Made by a program: the position numbers and the translations under genes
Part shown: positions 20,360 through 27,874 of the stretch, piece by piece
Layout: each line of letters opens with the position of its first letter
Position numbering within the stretch: the stretch's first letter is position 1
From: Corynebacterium halotolerans YIM 70093 = DSM 44683
Lineage (GTDB): Bacteria > Actinomycetota > Actinomycetes > Mycobacteriales > Mycobacteriaceae
Length of the DNA stretch: 64,000 bases
NCBI RefSeq assembly: GCF_000341345.1
Contig: NC_020302.1
Location: forward strand, 1,716,075 to 1,780,074
Direction: 5' to 3'
Notes under the pieces: generated by a model
Databases searched by the model: none
What the model was told of the DNA's origin: nothing
The model's input: the letters and a program-made list of their open reading frames with translations, nothing else

Positions 20360-21088
20360 CTACTCCCCTTCCTTGACATGAGCGTGGTGGTCGCCGGTTT
20401 CCCGGCCGGGCCGTTCCGGCGTTGGGCCGGTGAGATCCACGACGGTGTCCGCCAGTCCGTCCAGGTCCGGATTGGAGCTGAACACCGTCACCGGTAGGCG
20501 CTGGGCCACCTGCCGAAGATCACGCAGCAGGTCCCGGCGGTCCGCCAGGCTGCGGAGCTGGTCGATGTCATCGATGAGCAGCAGGCCCGCCCGCGGCCGG
20601 GCGAGCAGGGCCAGCATGATGCGCAGCCGCAACCGTTGGGCAGGCGGCAGGTCCCCGACCTTGTCCCCCGGTTCCACCGTCAGTCCCAGCAACCCGGCCC
20701 AGGCCGAGAAGTCCGTGTCCCCCATGTCCCGGGGAGTACGGGCGAACCAGGAACCGGTCCACGCCAGCTGTTCGCGGACCACCGTGCGGACCGGAACCAG
20801 ACGTTCCAGGCCGTCGATCTCCGGCACGCCCGCCAGGGCCACGCGGCGGGTGCGGTGCCGGGGCGTGTCCGCCACCGTGGTCCCGGCGGCGTCGTGAAGC
20901 GTGACGGTGCCGCCCTTGACGCGCATCCGCCCGGCCAGGGTCAGTGCGAGCGTGGTGGACCGGGATTCGCGCCGGGTCTGCACCAGGGTCAGGCCGGTCG
21001 CCGGAAGGGACAGGTCGAAGGGCTGGTCGTCCCCGAGCTCCAGGTGCTGGGCCACCAGCCGGTGGCCGTGGGGGGAAGCGGAAGTCAT
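20360..21088 (-). CDS. Degenerate ABC ATPase-like protein paired with YhgE
   Basis: The 242-aa protein has the outline of an ABC nucleotide-binding domain: a core beginning LELGDDQPFDLSLP, a signature-like DLPPAQRLRLRIMLALLARPRAGLLLIDDIDQ segment (Walker B-like acidic pair), and VTVFSSNPDLDGLADTVVDL in the switch region. The P-loop position reads TGLTLVQTRRESRSTTLALTL, with no GxxGxGK[ST]. It may bind nucleotide poorly or not at all. It directly precedes the YhgE gene (3-bp gap) and is divergent from a TetR regulator, which suggests a regulated export module. Confidence 0.7.
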   Translation of the reverse strand: MTSASPHGHRLVAQHLELGDDQPFDLSLPATGLTLVQTRRESRSTTLALTLAGRMRVKGGTVTLHDAAGTTVADTPRHRTRRVALAGVPEIDGLERLVPVRTVVREQLAWTGSWFARTPRDMGDTDFSAWAGLLGLTVEPGDKVGDLPPAQRLRLRIMLALLARPRAGLLLIDDIDQLRSLADRRDLLRDLRQVAQRLPVTVFSSNPDLDGLADTVVDLTGPTPERPGRETGDHHAHVKEGE

Positions 21089-21233
21089 GCGTTACCTCGT
21101 GGATTGCTCCCCCTGGCCAGCACCTCGGCTAACCGGAGGAAGAACTATCAGTTATGCTCATGTATGGTGCTCCCCACCGTGGTTGCCTGTCAAATAGCAC
21201 CCGTCAACTCTCTGCATCTGAAAGGACCGTGCC

Positions 21234-21818
21234 ATGCGTGCCGACGCCCGGGAACGACGCCACCGCATCATCGTCGCCGCTTGTGACCTGCTGCGCAACA
21301 GGCACGAGGCCAGCCTGACGCTGGAGGAGGTGGCCGGCGCCGCCGGGGTCGGCATCGCCACCTTGTACCGAAATTTCGCTGACCGGCGGGAGCTGCTGCA
21401 CGCCTGTGCCGCCCACCTCTTCGACCAGGTGATCGCACTCCAGGATGAGACACTGCGGGAGTTTCCCGGTGCCCCGGCGGACACGTGGGGGCGCTATGTC
21501 CGGGGCCTGGTGGGCCTGGGACTGGGCGCGGTGGTCCCACTCCTGGCACCGGCCCGGCTCGCCGATCTGCCGGCGGATCTGCAGTCCCGGCGCGAGGCGG
21601 TGGAGCAGCGCGGGCATGAGATTGTCACGGCCGCCCAGGATGCGGGACTGGTCCACCCCACGGTCATGCCGAGCACCTTCATCATCGGCCTGATCACGGT
21701 CTCGCGGCCGCAGGTCTCGGCGGTGGCGGAACTCGCCCCGGATCTGACCGAGGCCCTGGTGCAGTTGTACCTGTCCGGCCTGCGCCATGGACCGGGCACG
21801 CCGGGCGACCCGGAGTAG
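21234..21818 (+). CDS. TetR-family transcriptional regulator
   Basis: The 194-aa protein has an N-terminal DNA-binding domain of TetR type: RRHRIIVAACDLLRNRHEASLTLEEVAGAAGVGIATLYRNFADRRELLHA, with the helix-turn-helix at about residues 27-48. The C-terminal part would bind an unknown ligand. It is divergent from the ATPase/YhgE pair across 145 bp, the usual layout for a local repressor. The gap contains a TTGACA hexamer on the minus strand (21188-21193), but I could not define a clear palindromic operator. Confidence 0.85.
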   Translation: MRADARERRHRIIVAACDLLRNRHEASLTLEEVAGAAGVGIATLYRNFADRRELLHACAAHLFDQVIALQDETLREFPGAPADTWGRYVRGLVGLGLGAVVPLLAPARLADLPADLQSRREAVEQRGHEIVTAAQDAGLVHPTVMPSTFIIGLITVSRPQVSAVAELAPDLTEALVQLYLSGLRHGPGTPGDPE

Positions 21819-21860
21819 CCCGCCCAGCATGGCTCCGGGCGGGCGGCTACCCTCGGGCTG

Positions 21861-22622
21861 GTGAGCGAGAACCTCCCGGACCACCAGTCTCCCGCCGATC
21901 CCGCCGTGAACCGGGCCATCCCCTTTCTGGCGGCCTTCAATGAGATTGAGCAGTTCCTCCGGCAGGAACTGGACGCGAAGAAGTCGGACGGCTTCTCGTG
22001 GATGGTGAGGCTGGCCCAGCGCAAGCATCTGGTCCGGGACGGCCATGCCGAAGCCCTCCAGGCTTTCGCTGACCTGCGCAACGCCATCAGTCACGGCACC
22101 TACCGGAACCACCGGCCCATCGCTGAGCCACTGCCGGAGACCGTCGGGGAGATCACCCGGATCCGGGACCTGCTGCTGGATCCCCCGCTGGCGCTCAGCG
22201 TGCTCGGCCCGCACCGCGTGCGCTCCTTCGCCCCGGACGATGACGTCCGGGAGGCATTGCAGATCATCCGGACCACCCGGATCTCGCAGTTTCCGGTGTA
22301 TGAGTCGGGCGTGTTCCAGGCGCTGCTGACCACGAACACGATCGCCCGGTGGGTGGCGGCCGACCTGGACGACAATGACCACCTGGACGGCCGCACGGTC
22401 CGGGAGGTGCTCGAGTTCGCCGAGGACAACGACTTTGCGGTCTTCCTGCCCCGCACCGCCACCGCCCAGGAGGTGGTGGACGAACTGACCATGCCGGCCC
22501 GGGACGGCTCCCTGCCGCGCGCGGCGCTGCTGACCGAGCACGGGCGGATGGACCAGCAGCCGCTGCGCGTGGTCGGCGGGTCGGATATGGCCGCCCTCCT
22601 GGAGGCTCTGGACGCCGTGTGA
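21861..22622 (+). CDS. CBS-pair protein with a HEPN-like N-terminal domain
   Basis: This 253-aa protein starts at GTG. The N-terminal 100 residues are helical and contain FNEIEQFLRQELD and then DLRNAISHGTYR, which matches the R-x4-H pattern (RNAISH) of HEPN domains. Two CBS repeats follow (LSVLGPHRVRSFAPDDDVREALQIIRTTRISQFPVYESGVFQALLTTNTI and a second ending TEHGRMDQQPLRVVGGSDM), which usually sense adenine nucleotides. Such CBS proteins with a DLRNAI-H helix occur in other actinobacteria, as I recall. Whether the HEPN-like part has RNase activity is unknown. It lies 42 bp after the TetR gene on the same strand. Confidence 0.7.
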   Translation: MSENLPDHQSPADPAVNRAIPFLAAFNEIEQFLRQELDAKKSDGFSWMVRLAQRKHLVRDGHAEALQAFADLRNAISHGTYRNHRPIAEPLPETVGEITRIRDLLLDPPLALSVLGPHRVRSFAPDDDVREALQIIRTTRISQFPVYESGVFQALLTTNTIARWVAADLDDNDHLDGRTVREVLEFAEDNDFAVFLPRTATAQEVVDELTMPARDGSLPRAALLTEHGRMDQQPLRVVGGSDMAALLEALDAV

Positions 22623-22705
22623 GCTGCTACGGGGCCATGTTCCGACCTCTCGTCGCAGCATCCCCGCCGGGGCGGTGACTGGCCCGGGGAATAGAAGGAC
22701 GCTAA

Positions 22706-22725
22706 TGTTGTTGACATAACAACAA
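22706..22725. promoter_or_regulatory. RosR-like operator upstream of the monooxygenase gene
   Basis: TGTTGTTgacatAACAACA (22706-22724) is a perfect 7-bp inverted repeat. The 18 bases from 22708 fit 17 of 18 positions of the consensus I recall for the corynebacterial hydrogen-peroxide-sensing MarR regulator RosR (TTGTTGAYRYRTCAACWA). It lies 48 bp before the LLM start codon. Confidence 0.7.
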
Positions 22726-22772
22726 AGGCAGTTCTTCCACGAACCTCCCCACGAGAATCAGGAGCCCGCACC

Positions 22773-23891
22773 ATGCAGTTCGGCATCTTCACCATCGGTG
22801 ACGTCACCCAGGACCCCATCACGGGGCAGACCCCCACAGAACACGAGCGCATCAACGCGATGACCCAGATCGCGCTCAAGGCTGAGGAGGTGGGCCTGGA
22901 CGTCTTCGCCACCGGCGAGCACCACAACCCGCCGTTCGTCCCCTCCTCCCCGACCACGCATCTGGCCTACATCGCCGCCCAGACGAGGAATCTGCAGCTG
23001 TCGACGGCGACCACCCTGATCACCACCAACGATCCGGTCAAGATCGCCGAGGACTACGCCTTCCTCCAGCACCTGTCCGGCGGCCGCGTCGACCTGATGA
23101 TGGGCCGCGGCAACACCGGCCCGGTCTACCCGTGGTTCGGCAAGGACATCCGCCAGGGCATTCCGCTGGCGATCGAGAACTACCACCTGCTGCGCCGCCT
23201 GTGGCGCGAGAAGGTGGTCAACTGGCAGGGCAAGTTCCGCACTCCGCTGCAGGGCTACACCTCCACGCCGTGGCCGCTGGACGACGTCCCGCCGTTCGTG
23301 TGGCACGGCTCCATCCGGTCGGTGCAGATCGCCGAGCAGGCCGCCTTCTACGGCGACGGCTTCTTCCACAACAACATCTTCTGGAACAAGGAGCACACGG
23401 CGAAGATGGTCGACATCTACCGCCGCCGCTACGAGTCCTACGGCCACGGCCGCGCCGACCAGGCCATCGTGGGGCTGGGCGGCCAGGTGTTCATCGGCGA
23501 GACCGAGGCCGAGGCCAAGAAGTTCTTCCGCCCCTACTTCGACAACGCGCCGGTCTACGGCCACGGCCCCTCCCTGGAGGAGTTCACCTCCATGACCCCG
23601 CTGACGGTCGGCACCGTCGAGCAGGTCATCGAGCGCACCATGGAGTTCGCCGAATGGGTGGGCGACTACCAGCGCCAGCTGTTCCTCATGGACCACGCCG
23701 GCCTGCCGCTGGAGGTCGTGCTCGACCAGATCGAGATCCTGGGCACCCAGGTCGTCCCGGAGGTCCGCCGCCGCATGGAGGCCCGCCGCCCCGAACACGT
23801 GCCGTCCAACCCGCCGACCCACGCCACCCTCAAGGCCAACCCGGACCACCCGCACTTCCGCGTCACCCCGGGCGAGGACACCGCGGAGTAG
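22773..23891 (+). CDS. LLM-class flavin-dependent monooxygenase, CE1758 family
   Basis: The 372-aa luciferase-like TIM-barrel enzyme begins MQFGIFTIGDVTQDPITGQTPTEHER. The segments FATGEHHNPPF, TTLITTNDPVKIAEDYAFLQHLSGGRVDLMMGRGN and FVWHGSIRSVQIAEQAAFYGDGFFHNN are typical of FMNH2-dependent oxidoreductases that act with a partner reductase. The substrate is unknown. The partner FMN reductase is the next gene, 176 bp downstream. A RosR-like palindrome upstream suggests derepression under peroxide stress. Confidence 0.88.
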   Translation: MQFGIFTIGDVTQDPITGQTPTEHERINAMTQIALKAEEVGLDVFATGEHHNPPFVPSSPTTHLAYIAAQTRNLQLSTATTLITTNDPVKIAEDYAFLQHLSGGRVDLMMGRGNTGPVYPWFGKDIRQGIPLAIENYHLLRRLWREKVVNWQGKFRTPLQGYTSTPWPLDDVPPFVWHGSIRSVQIAEQAAFYGDGFFHNNIFWNKEHTAKMVDIYRRRYESYGHGRADQAIVGLGGQVFIGETEAEAKKFFRPYFDNAPVYGHGPSLEEFTSMTPLTVGTVEQVIERTMEFAEWVGDYQRQLFLMDHAGLPLEVVLDQIEILGTQVVPEVRRRMEARRPEHVPSNPPTHATLKANPDHPHFRVTPGEDTAE

Positions 23892-23947
23892 CCCACGGCG
23901 GCGGTCGGCACCCGGGACCCCGTTCCCCCCTTTTGTACCGCTCTGTC

Positions 23948-23953
23948 TATACT
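23948..23953 (+). promoter_or_regulatory. Possible -10 element for the FMN reductase gene
   Basis: TATACT, preceded by TG two bases upstream, lies 115 bp before the reductase start. No good -35 is visible at normal spacing. Further on, GTTGACAC at 24013-24020 resembles a half-site of the RosR-like operator. Confidence 0.3.
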
Positions 23954-24067
23954 GGCGGGACCAGTCCGTCTTTCCGGGCGTACCGCCCGGGAATATCGTC
24001 CCGCCGGTGTCCGTTGACACTGAATAGGACTTCCACCCCACCCTGAGCAAGGAGGACGCTCCCCACC

Positions 24068-24739
24068 ATGCGCACCCTGACGGTGATCACCGCCGGCCTG
24101 TCCAACCCGTCCACGACCCGCCAGGTCGCCGACTCCATCGCGGACGCCGTCTCGACGGCCGTCAGCGCCCGCGGCGAGTCCGTCGACGTGGAGGTCATCG
24201 AGCTGCGCGAGCTGGTCAACGACCTGGGCAAGGCGCTGACCGGCGGGGGGATGTCCACCCCGGCGCTCGCCGACGCGAAGCGACGGGTCTCCGCCTCCGA
24301 CGGGCTCATCGCGGTCACCCCGGTGTTCAAGGCCAGCTACTCGGGGCTGTTCAAGACCTTCTTCGACGTGCTCGACACCGACGCCCTCAACGGCATGCCC
24401 ACCATCATCGCGGCCACCGGCGGCTCCTCCCGTCACGCGCTGGTGCTGGACTTCGCGCTGCGCCCGCTGCTGACCTACCTGCGCGCGGTCGTCGTCCCGA
24501 CCGGGCTGTTCGCCGCCGCCGAGGACTGGGGCACCGACAACGGCGCCGCCTTCGAGACCCGCACCGCCCGCGCCGCCGGTGAGCTCGCCGAACTCATGGT
24601 CGCCGAGTCCGGCCATGTCGGTGGTCTCGGCGGGGTGACCGCCGAGGGCCAGGGCACCCGCCGCCGCAGCAGCGGTGAGGACCCCGCGGAGAACCTGACC
24701 CCCTTCGCCCGGCTGCTCGAGGGCCACGACGGCCGCTAG
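24068..24739 (+). CDS. NAD(P)H-dependent FMN reductase, LLM partner, CE1759 family
   Basis: This 223-aa flavodoxin-fold reductase supplies reduced FMN to the neighbouring monooxygenase. It starts MRTLTVITAGLSNPSTTRQVADSIAD (phosphate-binding loop), and contains LIAVTPVFKASYSGLFKTFFDVLD and ATGGSSRHALVLDFALRPLLTYLRA, characteristic of the NADPH-dependent FMN reductase fold. Family pairing with the LLM enzyme is established for CE1758/CE1759 proteins. The transcript ends at a strong hairpin 16 bases past the stop. Confidence 0.9.
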   Translation: MRTLTVITAGLSNPSTTRQVADSIADAVSTAVSARGESVDVEVIELRELVNDLGKALTGGGMSTPALADAKRRVSASDGLIAVTPVFKASYSGLFKTFFDVLDTDALNGMPTIIAATGGSSRHALVLDFALRPLLTYLRAVVVPTGLFAAAEDWGTDNGAAFETRTARAAGELAELMVAESGHVGGLGGVTAEGQGTRRRSSGEDPAENLTPFARLLEGHDGR

Positions 24740-24755
24740 AACGATGCAGCGTTGA

Positions 24756-24791
24756 AAGGCCCGGAACCTGTTAAATCAGGTCCCGGGCCTT
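24756..24791 (+). terminator. Terminator after the FMN reductase gene
   Basis: A 15-bp stem with one mismatch (AAGGCCCGGAACCTG / CAGGTCCCGGGCCTT) around a TTAAAT loop, followed by TGACTTTTAC. Confidence 0.75.
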
Positions 24792-24813
24792 GACTTTTAC
24801 CTAGGGTGCACAA

Positions 24814-24839
24814 AAAGAGTGCGCAGCTGCGCACTCTTT
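24814..24839. repeat. Perfect 26-bp palindrome upstream of serine dehydratase
   Basis: A 26-bp self-complementary sequence with AAAGA/TCTTT ends and the core GTGCGCAGCTGCGCAC (24819-24834), identical to the core downstream of aroE at 2609-2624. It follows the FMN reductase terminator by 22 bases and lies about 120 bp before sdaA. It may be a second (bidirectional) terminator or a protein-binding site. A smaller hairpin (CCTCCG/CGGAGG, 24861-24877) follows it. Confidence 0.6.
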
Positions 24840-24962
24840 CGCCACAACCACTCCGGCCTCCCTCCGCCACACGGAGGCAGACCTCAGTTCCCCCGACGAG
24901 GGGCCCGGGGAATCGACTATCCTCGGGGCACCCGGATCACGATCATCCAGGAGGTCACCGTC

Positions 24963-26375
24963 ATGTCCGTCAGCGTCGTCGATCTGTTCAGCATCGGCAT
25001 CGGCCCGTCGTCGTCACACACCGTCGGCCCCATGCGTGCCGCCCGGACTTTCATCGACTCCCTGCCCGCGTGGCCCGCCGAGGTCCACGTCACCCTGCGT
25101 GGTTCGCTCGCGGCCACCGGCCGGGGCCACGGCACCGACCGGGCTGTGCTCCTCGGCCTCGCCGGCTGGGAGCCGACGACCGTGCCCGCCGACGTCGAAC
25201 CCGCCCACGGGGCGGACATCCCCGCCAACGGGGAGATCTCCGGCCCGGCCGGCAGCGTGCGCTACGAGTTCGAGCTCGACCGCACCCCGGTGCCCGAGCA
25301 CCCCAACTGCGTGATCTTCACCGCCCGCGACGCCGACGGCGCAACCCTCGCCGAGAACGCGGAGTACTTCTCCGTCGGCGGCGGTTTCATCCTCTCCCGG
25401 GCGGATCTCGACGCCCGTCTCAACGCCGGCCCCGACCTGCCCTGGGGCGCGGCGACCGCCGCCAAGGAGCAGGAGGTCCCCTACCCCTTCACCACCGGGA
25501 TTGAACTGCTCGCGCACTGCGCCCGGGCGGAGAAGGACATCTCCGAGGTGATGGCCGCCAACGAGGCCGTCCTCCACGCCGATGAGGGCGGGTACGAGGC
25601 GGTGGCCGCACACCTGGACGAGGTGTGGCGCACCATGCGCCAGTGTGTGACCGCGGGCATCGACGCCTCCGGGGTCCTGCCCGGTGGGCTGCAAGTGACC
25701 CGGCGCGCGCCCCGGCTCTACGACCAGCTGCTCGAGGCGAAGTCGGGCCCCCGTGGCGACGCCCTCGGAGCCATGGAGTGGGTCAACCTCTACGCCCTGG
25801 CCGTCAATGAGGAAAACGCCGCCGGTGGCCGGGTGGTCACCGCGCCCACGAACGGAGCCGCCGGCATCATCCCGGCCGTCATGCACTACGCCCGCGACTT
25901 CCTCGGCGACTTCACCGCCACCCAGGCCCGGCGCTTCCTGCTCACCGCCGGGGCCGTGGGCATCATCGTCAAGGAGAACGCCTCGATCTCCGGCGCGGAG
26001 GTCGGCTGCCAGGGCGAGGTCGGCTCGGCGTCCGCGATGGCGGCCGCCGGTCTGTGCGAGGTCCTCGGCGGTTCCCCCGCCCAGGTGGAGAACGCCGCCG
26101 AGATCGCCCTCGAGCACAACCTCGGCCTGACCTGCGATCCCGTCGGCGGGCTCGTGCAGATCCCCTGCATCGAGCGCAACGCCATCGGCTCGGTCAAGTC
26201 GATCAACGCCGCCCGACTGGCCCGCCTCGGCGAGGGCACCAACCGGGTGACCCTGGACGAGGTGGTGCGCACCATGGCCGAGACCGGCCGGGACATGCTC
26301 ACCAAGTACAAGGAGACCTCCACCGGCGGGCTGGCCACCACGCTGGGGCTGCCGGTCAACCTCACGGAGTGCTGA
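24963..26375 (+). CDS. sdaA: L-serine dehydratase (L-serine ammonia-lyase), iron-sulfur type
   Basis: It deaminates L-serine to pyruvate and ammonia. The 470-aa single chain fuses the beta domain ([24 protein letters not shown] at the N-terminus) and the alpha domain ([21 protein letters not shown]). The [4Fe-4S] cysteines are in [45 protein letters not shown]. The start is the ATG at MSVSVVDLF; the frame is open upstream through the 26-bp palindrome but that part is not conserved-looking. A TATCCT hexamer at 24918-24923 is a weak -10 candidate. Monocistronic. Confidence 0.95.
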   Translation: MSVSVVDLFSIGIGPSSSHTVGPMRAARTFIDSLPAWPAEVHVTLRGSLAATGRGHGTDRAVLLGLAGWEPTTVPADVEPAHGADIPANGEISGPAGSVRYEFELDRTPVPEHPNCVIFTARDADGATLAENAEYFSVGGGFILSRADLDARLNAGPDLPWGAATAAKEQEVPYPFTTGIELLAHCARAEKDISEVMAANEAVLHADEGGYEAVAAHLDEVWRTMRQCVTAGIDASGVLPGGLQVTRRAPRLYDQLLEAKSGPRGDALGAMEWVNLYALAVNEENAAGGRVVTAPTNGAAGIIPAVMHYARDFLGDFTATQARRFLLTAGAVGIIVKENASISGAEVGCQGEVGSASAMAAAGLCEVLGGSPAQVENAAEIALEHNLGLTCDPVGGLVQIPCIERNAIGSVKSINAARLARLGEGTNRVTLDEVVRTMAETGRDMLTKYKETSTGGLATTLGLPVNLTEC

Positions 26376-26746
26376 CGTGGCTGCGGCACTCCGGGGGCGG
26401 GCCTGGTTCTCCCTGCCGTGTCTCCGCGGTCATTGACCTTGCTTGATGGTCACCTGTTCTCCGGCCAGCGGACCCGCTCGGCAACAAGACCCGTGTGACA
26501 GTGTGGGGCGTAGCCGTCCGTGCCATCGCCGGCCTCACTGCGAACCGCCATCCCGAGCCGCGAAAAGCAGGCGGACGACGCTGTGGGGCACATCCTCCTC
26601 GACCCGTTCATCCCGCTCACACGGCAGCATCGCACGGGCACGCGGCACGGGCCGAGCACGGAATGAGCACCCGGGAATGCCCGGTTGCGGCGCGGTTCAC
26701 GTCCACGTCCCGGCCGGACTTTCCCGGGAGCCCCGGAAAAGGCGCG
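26376..26746. other. 371-bp gap without a recognisable gene
   Basis: The space between sdaA and the convergent PPOX-family gene holds only low-quality Arg/Cys-rich frames. A CTTTCC...GGAAAAG imperfect hairpin at 26719-26742 lies directly beyond the PPOX gene stop and could terminate that gene. No tRNA, repeat or transposase fragment was recognised. Confidence 0.5.
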
Positions 26747-27223
26747 CTACAGCTCCATGGTCTCGGAGTCGCCGCCGGTGTCGTCGCCGGAGACGCGGGA
26801 CTTCACGATGCGCGCCAGTGCGGACATCTTCCCTCCCGGCAGGCCCCAGAACTGAGCGGACTCGGAGTTGGCCCTGATCAAACCGACCGCGGGATCGTTC
26901 TTGCCCTCGAACCAGCCCTCCACATCCTTGTTCCACAACTCGTCGACCTTCGCGCGATCGTCGATGAACTCGACCTCGGCCGCCACGGACAGCCAGGAGC
27001 CGGCCTCAGCCACGGACAGATTCACCTGCGGGCTGGCCTTCAGCGCTTCCGCGTTCCCACCCTTGAGCGAGACAAAGAACCACACGTCCGCGTCATCCGT
27101 GACCTGCTGGGGAACCATCGGGTGGGACACCAGCTTGCCGTCCGCACCCGCGGTGGTCATCATGACCCAGCTCGCGTCGCGGAGCTTGCTCACGACATCT
27201 TCCTTGGTGATTTCATCAGCCAT
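26747..27223 (-). CDS. Pyridoxamine 5'-phosphate oxidase-fold (general stress 26-like) protein
   Basis: The 158-aa split-barrel flavin-binding-type protein begins MADEITKEDVVSKLRDASWVMMTTAGADGKLVSHPM, with DVWFFVSLKGGNAEALKASPQVNLSVAE in the middle and FWGLPGGKMSALARIVKSRVSG near the end. This is the outline of the general stress protein 26/PPOX family, which binds FMN or related cofactors; the reaction is unknown. The start is fixed by a strong AGGAGGT 9 bases before the ATG. It is divergent from the small membrane protein gene. Confidence 0.85.
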   Translation of the reverse strand: MADEITKEDVVSKLRDASWVMMTTAGADGKLVSHPMVPQQVTDDADVWFFVSLKGGNAEALKASPQVNLSVAEAGSWLSVAAEVEFIDDRAKVDELWNKDVEGWFEGKNDPAVGLIRANSESAQFWGLPGGKMSALARIVKSRVSGDDTGGDSETMEL

Positions 27224-27378
27224 GGCGCTTACCTCCTGTCTCAGAGAATCCGCGGTGTAATGCCGCGTCGGATGCGGCCCAGCATAGGCGCCCACAGCGT
27301 GACGGGCCACGTTCGAAGAGTGCTGGTCAACGCTGACGGTTCCACTGAGCAAACGGATCTGGCCGTCTATTCCCCGGG

Positions 27379-27407
27379 GGTTGTTCCGCTCTTCCGGCGG
27401 AACAACC
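27379..27407. promoter_or_regulatory. Operator-like or hairpin-forming 10-bp inverted repeat
   Basis: GGTTGTTCCG (27379-27388) and CGGAACAACC (27398-27407) are perfect inverted arms with a 9-base spacer, in the divergent region between the PPOX gene and the small membrane protein gene, 22 bases before ATG 27430. Confidence 0.5.
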
Positions 27408-27429
27408 GAGAATGTGCTTCCATCGGCAC

Positions 27430-27756
27430 ATGACCTTGACTGTCAGGGCAAGAAGAATCGTCGGGTACGCCCTGGTATTCCTCTTCGGAGGCGTACTCGG
27501 ACTCGCGCTGTGGTATGGGATGAATTTCCTGGGGATCGCCGCCGACGCGGTGTTCCCCTGGTTCCTCGGCTGGGTGGTGTTGCAGTTCCTGCTGATCTTC
27601 TTCGCGACCGGTGGCGCCGTCCTGCTGTCCTTCAGATGGCGGGGTGCCCGACGCGTCCTCGTGTGGGGGATCTGGCTCGGTTTCCTCTTGGGAACCCTGT
27701 TCATGTTGTGGGTGCTCATAGGGTTTGCGAGGGATCATCCGCCACCCGGGCATTGA
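27430..27756 (+). CDS. Small membrane protein of unknown function
   Basis: The 108-aa product (MTLTVRARRIVGYALVFLFGG...) has three predicted membrane helices: about residues 9-32, 39-63 and 77-99, with an Arg-rich cytoplasmic loop FRWRGARR between the second and third. No family was recognised. An earlier in-frame ATG at 27412 would add six residues. There is a perfect inverted repeat immediately upstream. It is convergent with hisS. Confidence 0.6.
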   Translation: MTLTVRARRIVGYALVFLFGGVLGLALWYGMNFLGIAADAVFPWFLGWVVLQFLLIFFATGGAVLLSFRWRGARRVLVWGIWLGFLLGTLFMLWVLIGFARDHPPPGH

Positions 27757-27818
27757 CCATTCGAGTGGGCCGACCACGGCCCCCTACCCACCACAACAGC
27801 CGGGACATGACAGACGGG

Positions 27819-27850
27819 AAGCCCCGGCGCCGATTCCGGTGCCGGGGCTT
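27819..27850 (-). terminator. Terminator hairpin between hisS and the small membrane protein gene
   Basis: AAGCCCCGGC / GCCGGGGCTT perfect 10-bp stem with a 12-base loop, located between the two convergent genes; it could serve both. Confidence 0.6.
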
Positions 27851-27874
27851 TCCGCTGCGTGGTCGGATCCGCGG

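Noticed and set aside
26450..26659. A 69-aa frame in the gap after sdaA that might be a transposase or toxin fragment
   Set aside because: No motif was recognised, the composition is Arg/Cys-rich as in shadow frames, and no ribosome binding site stands out.
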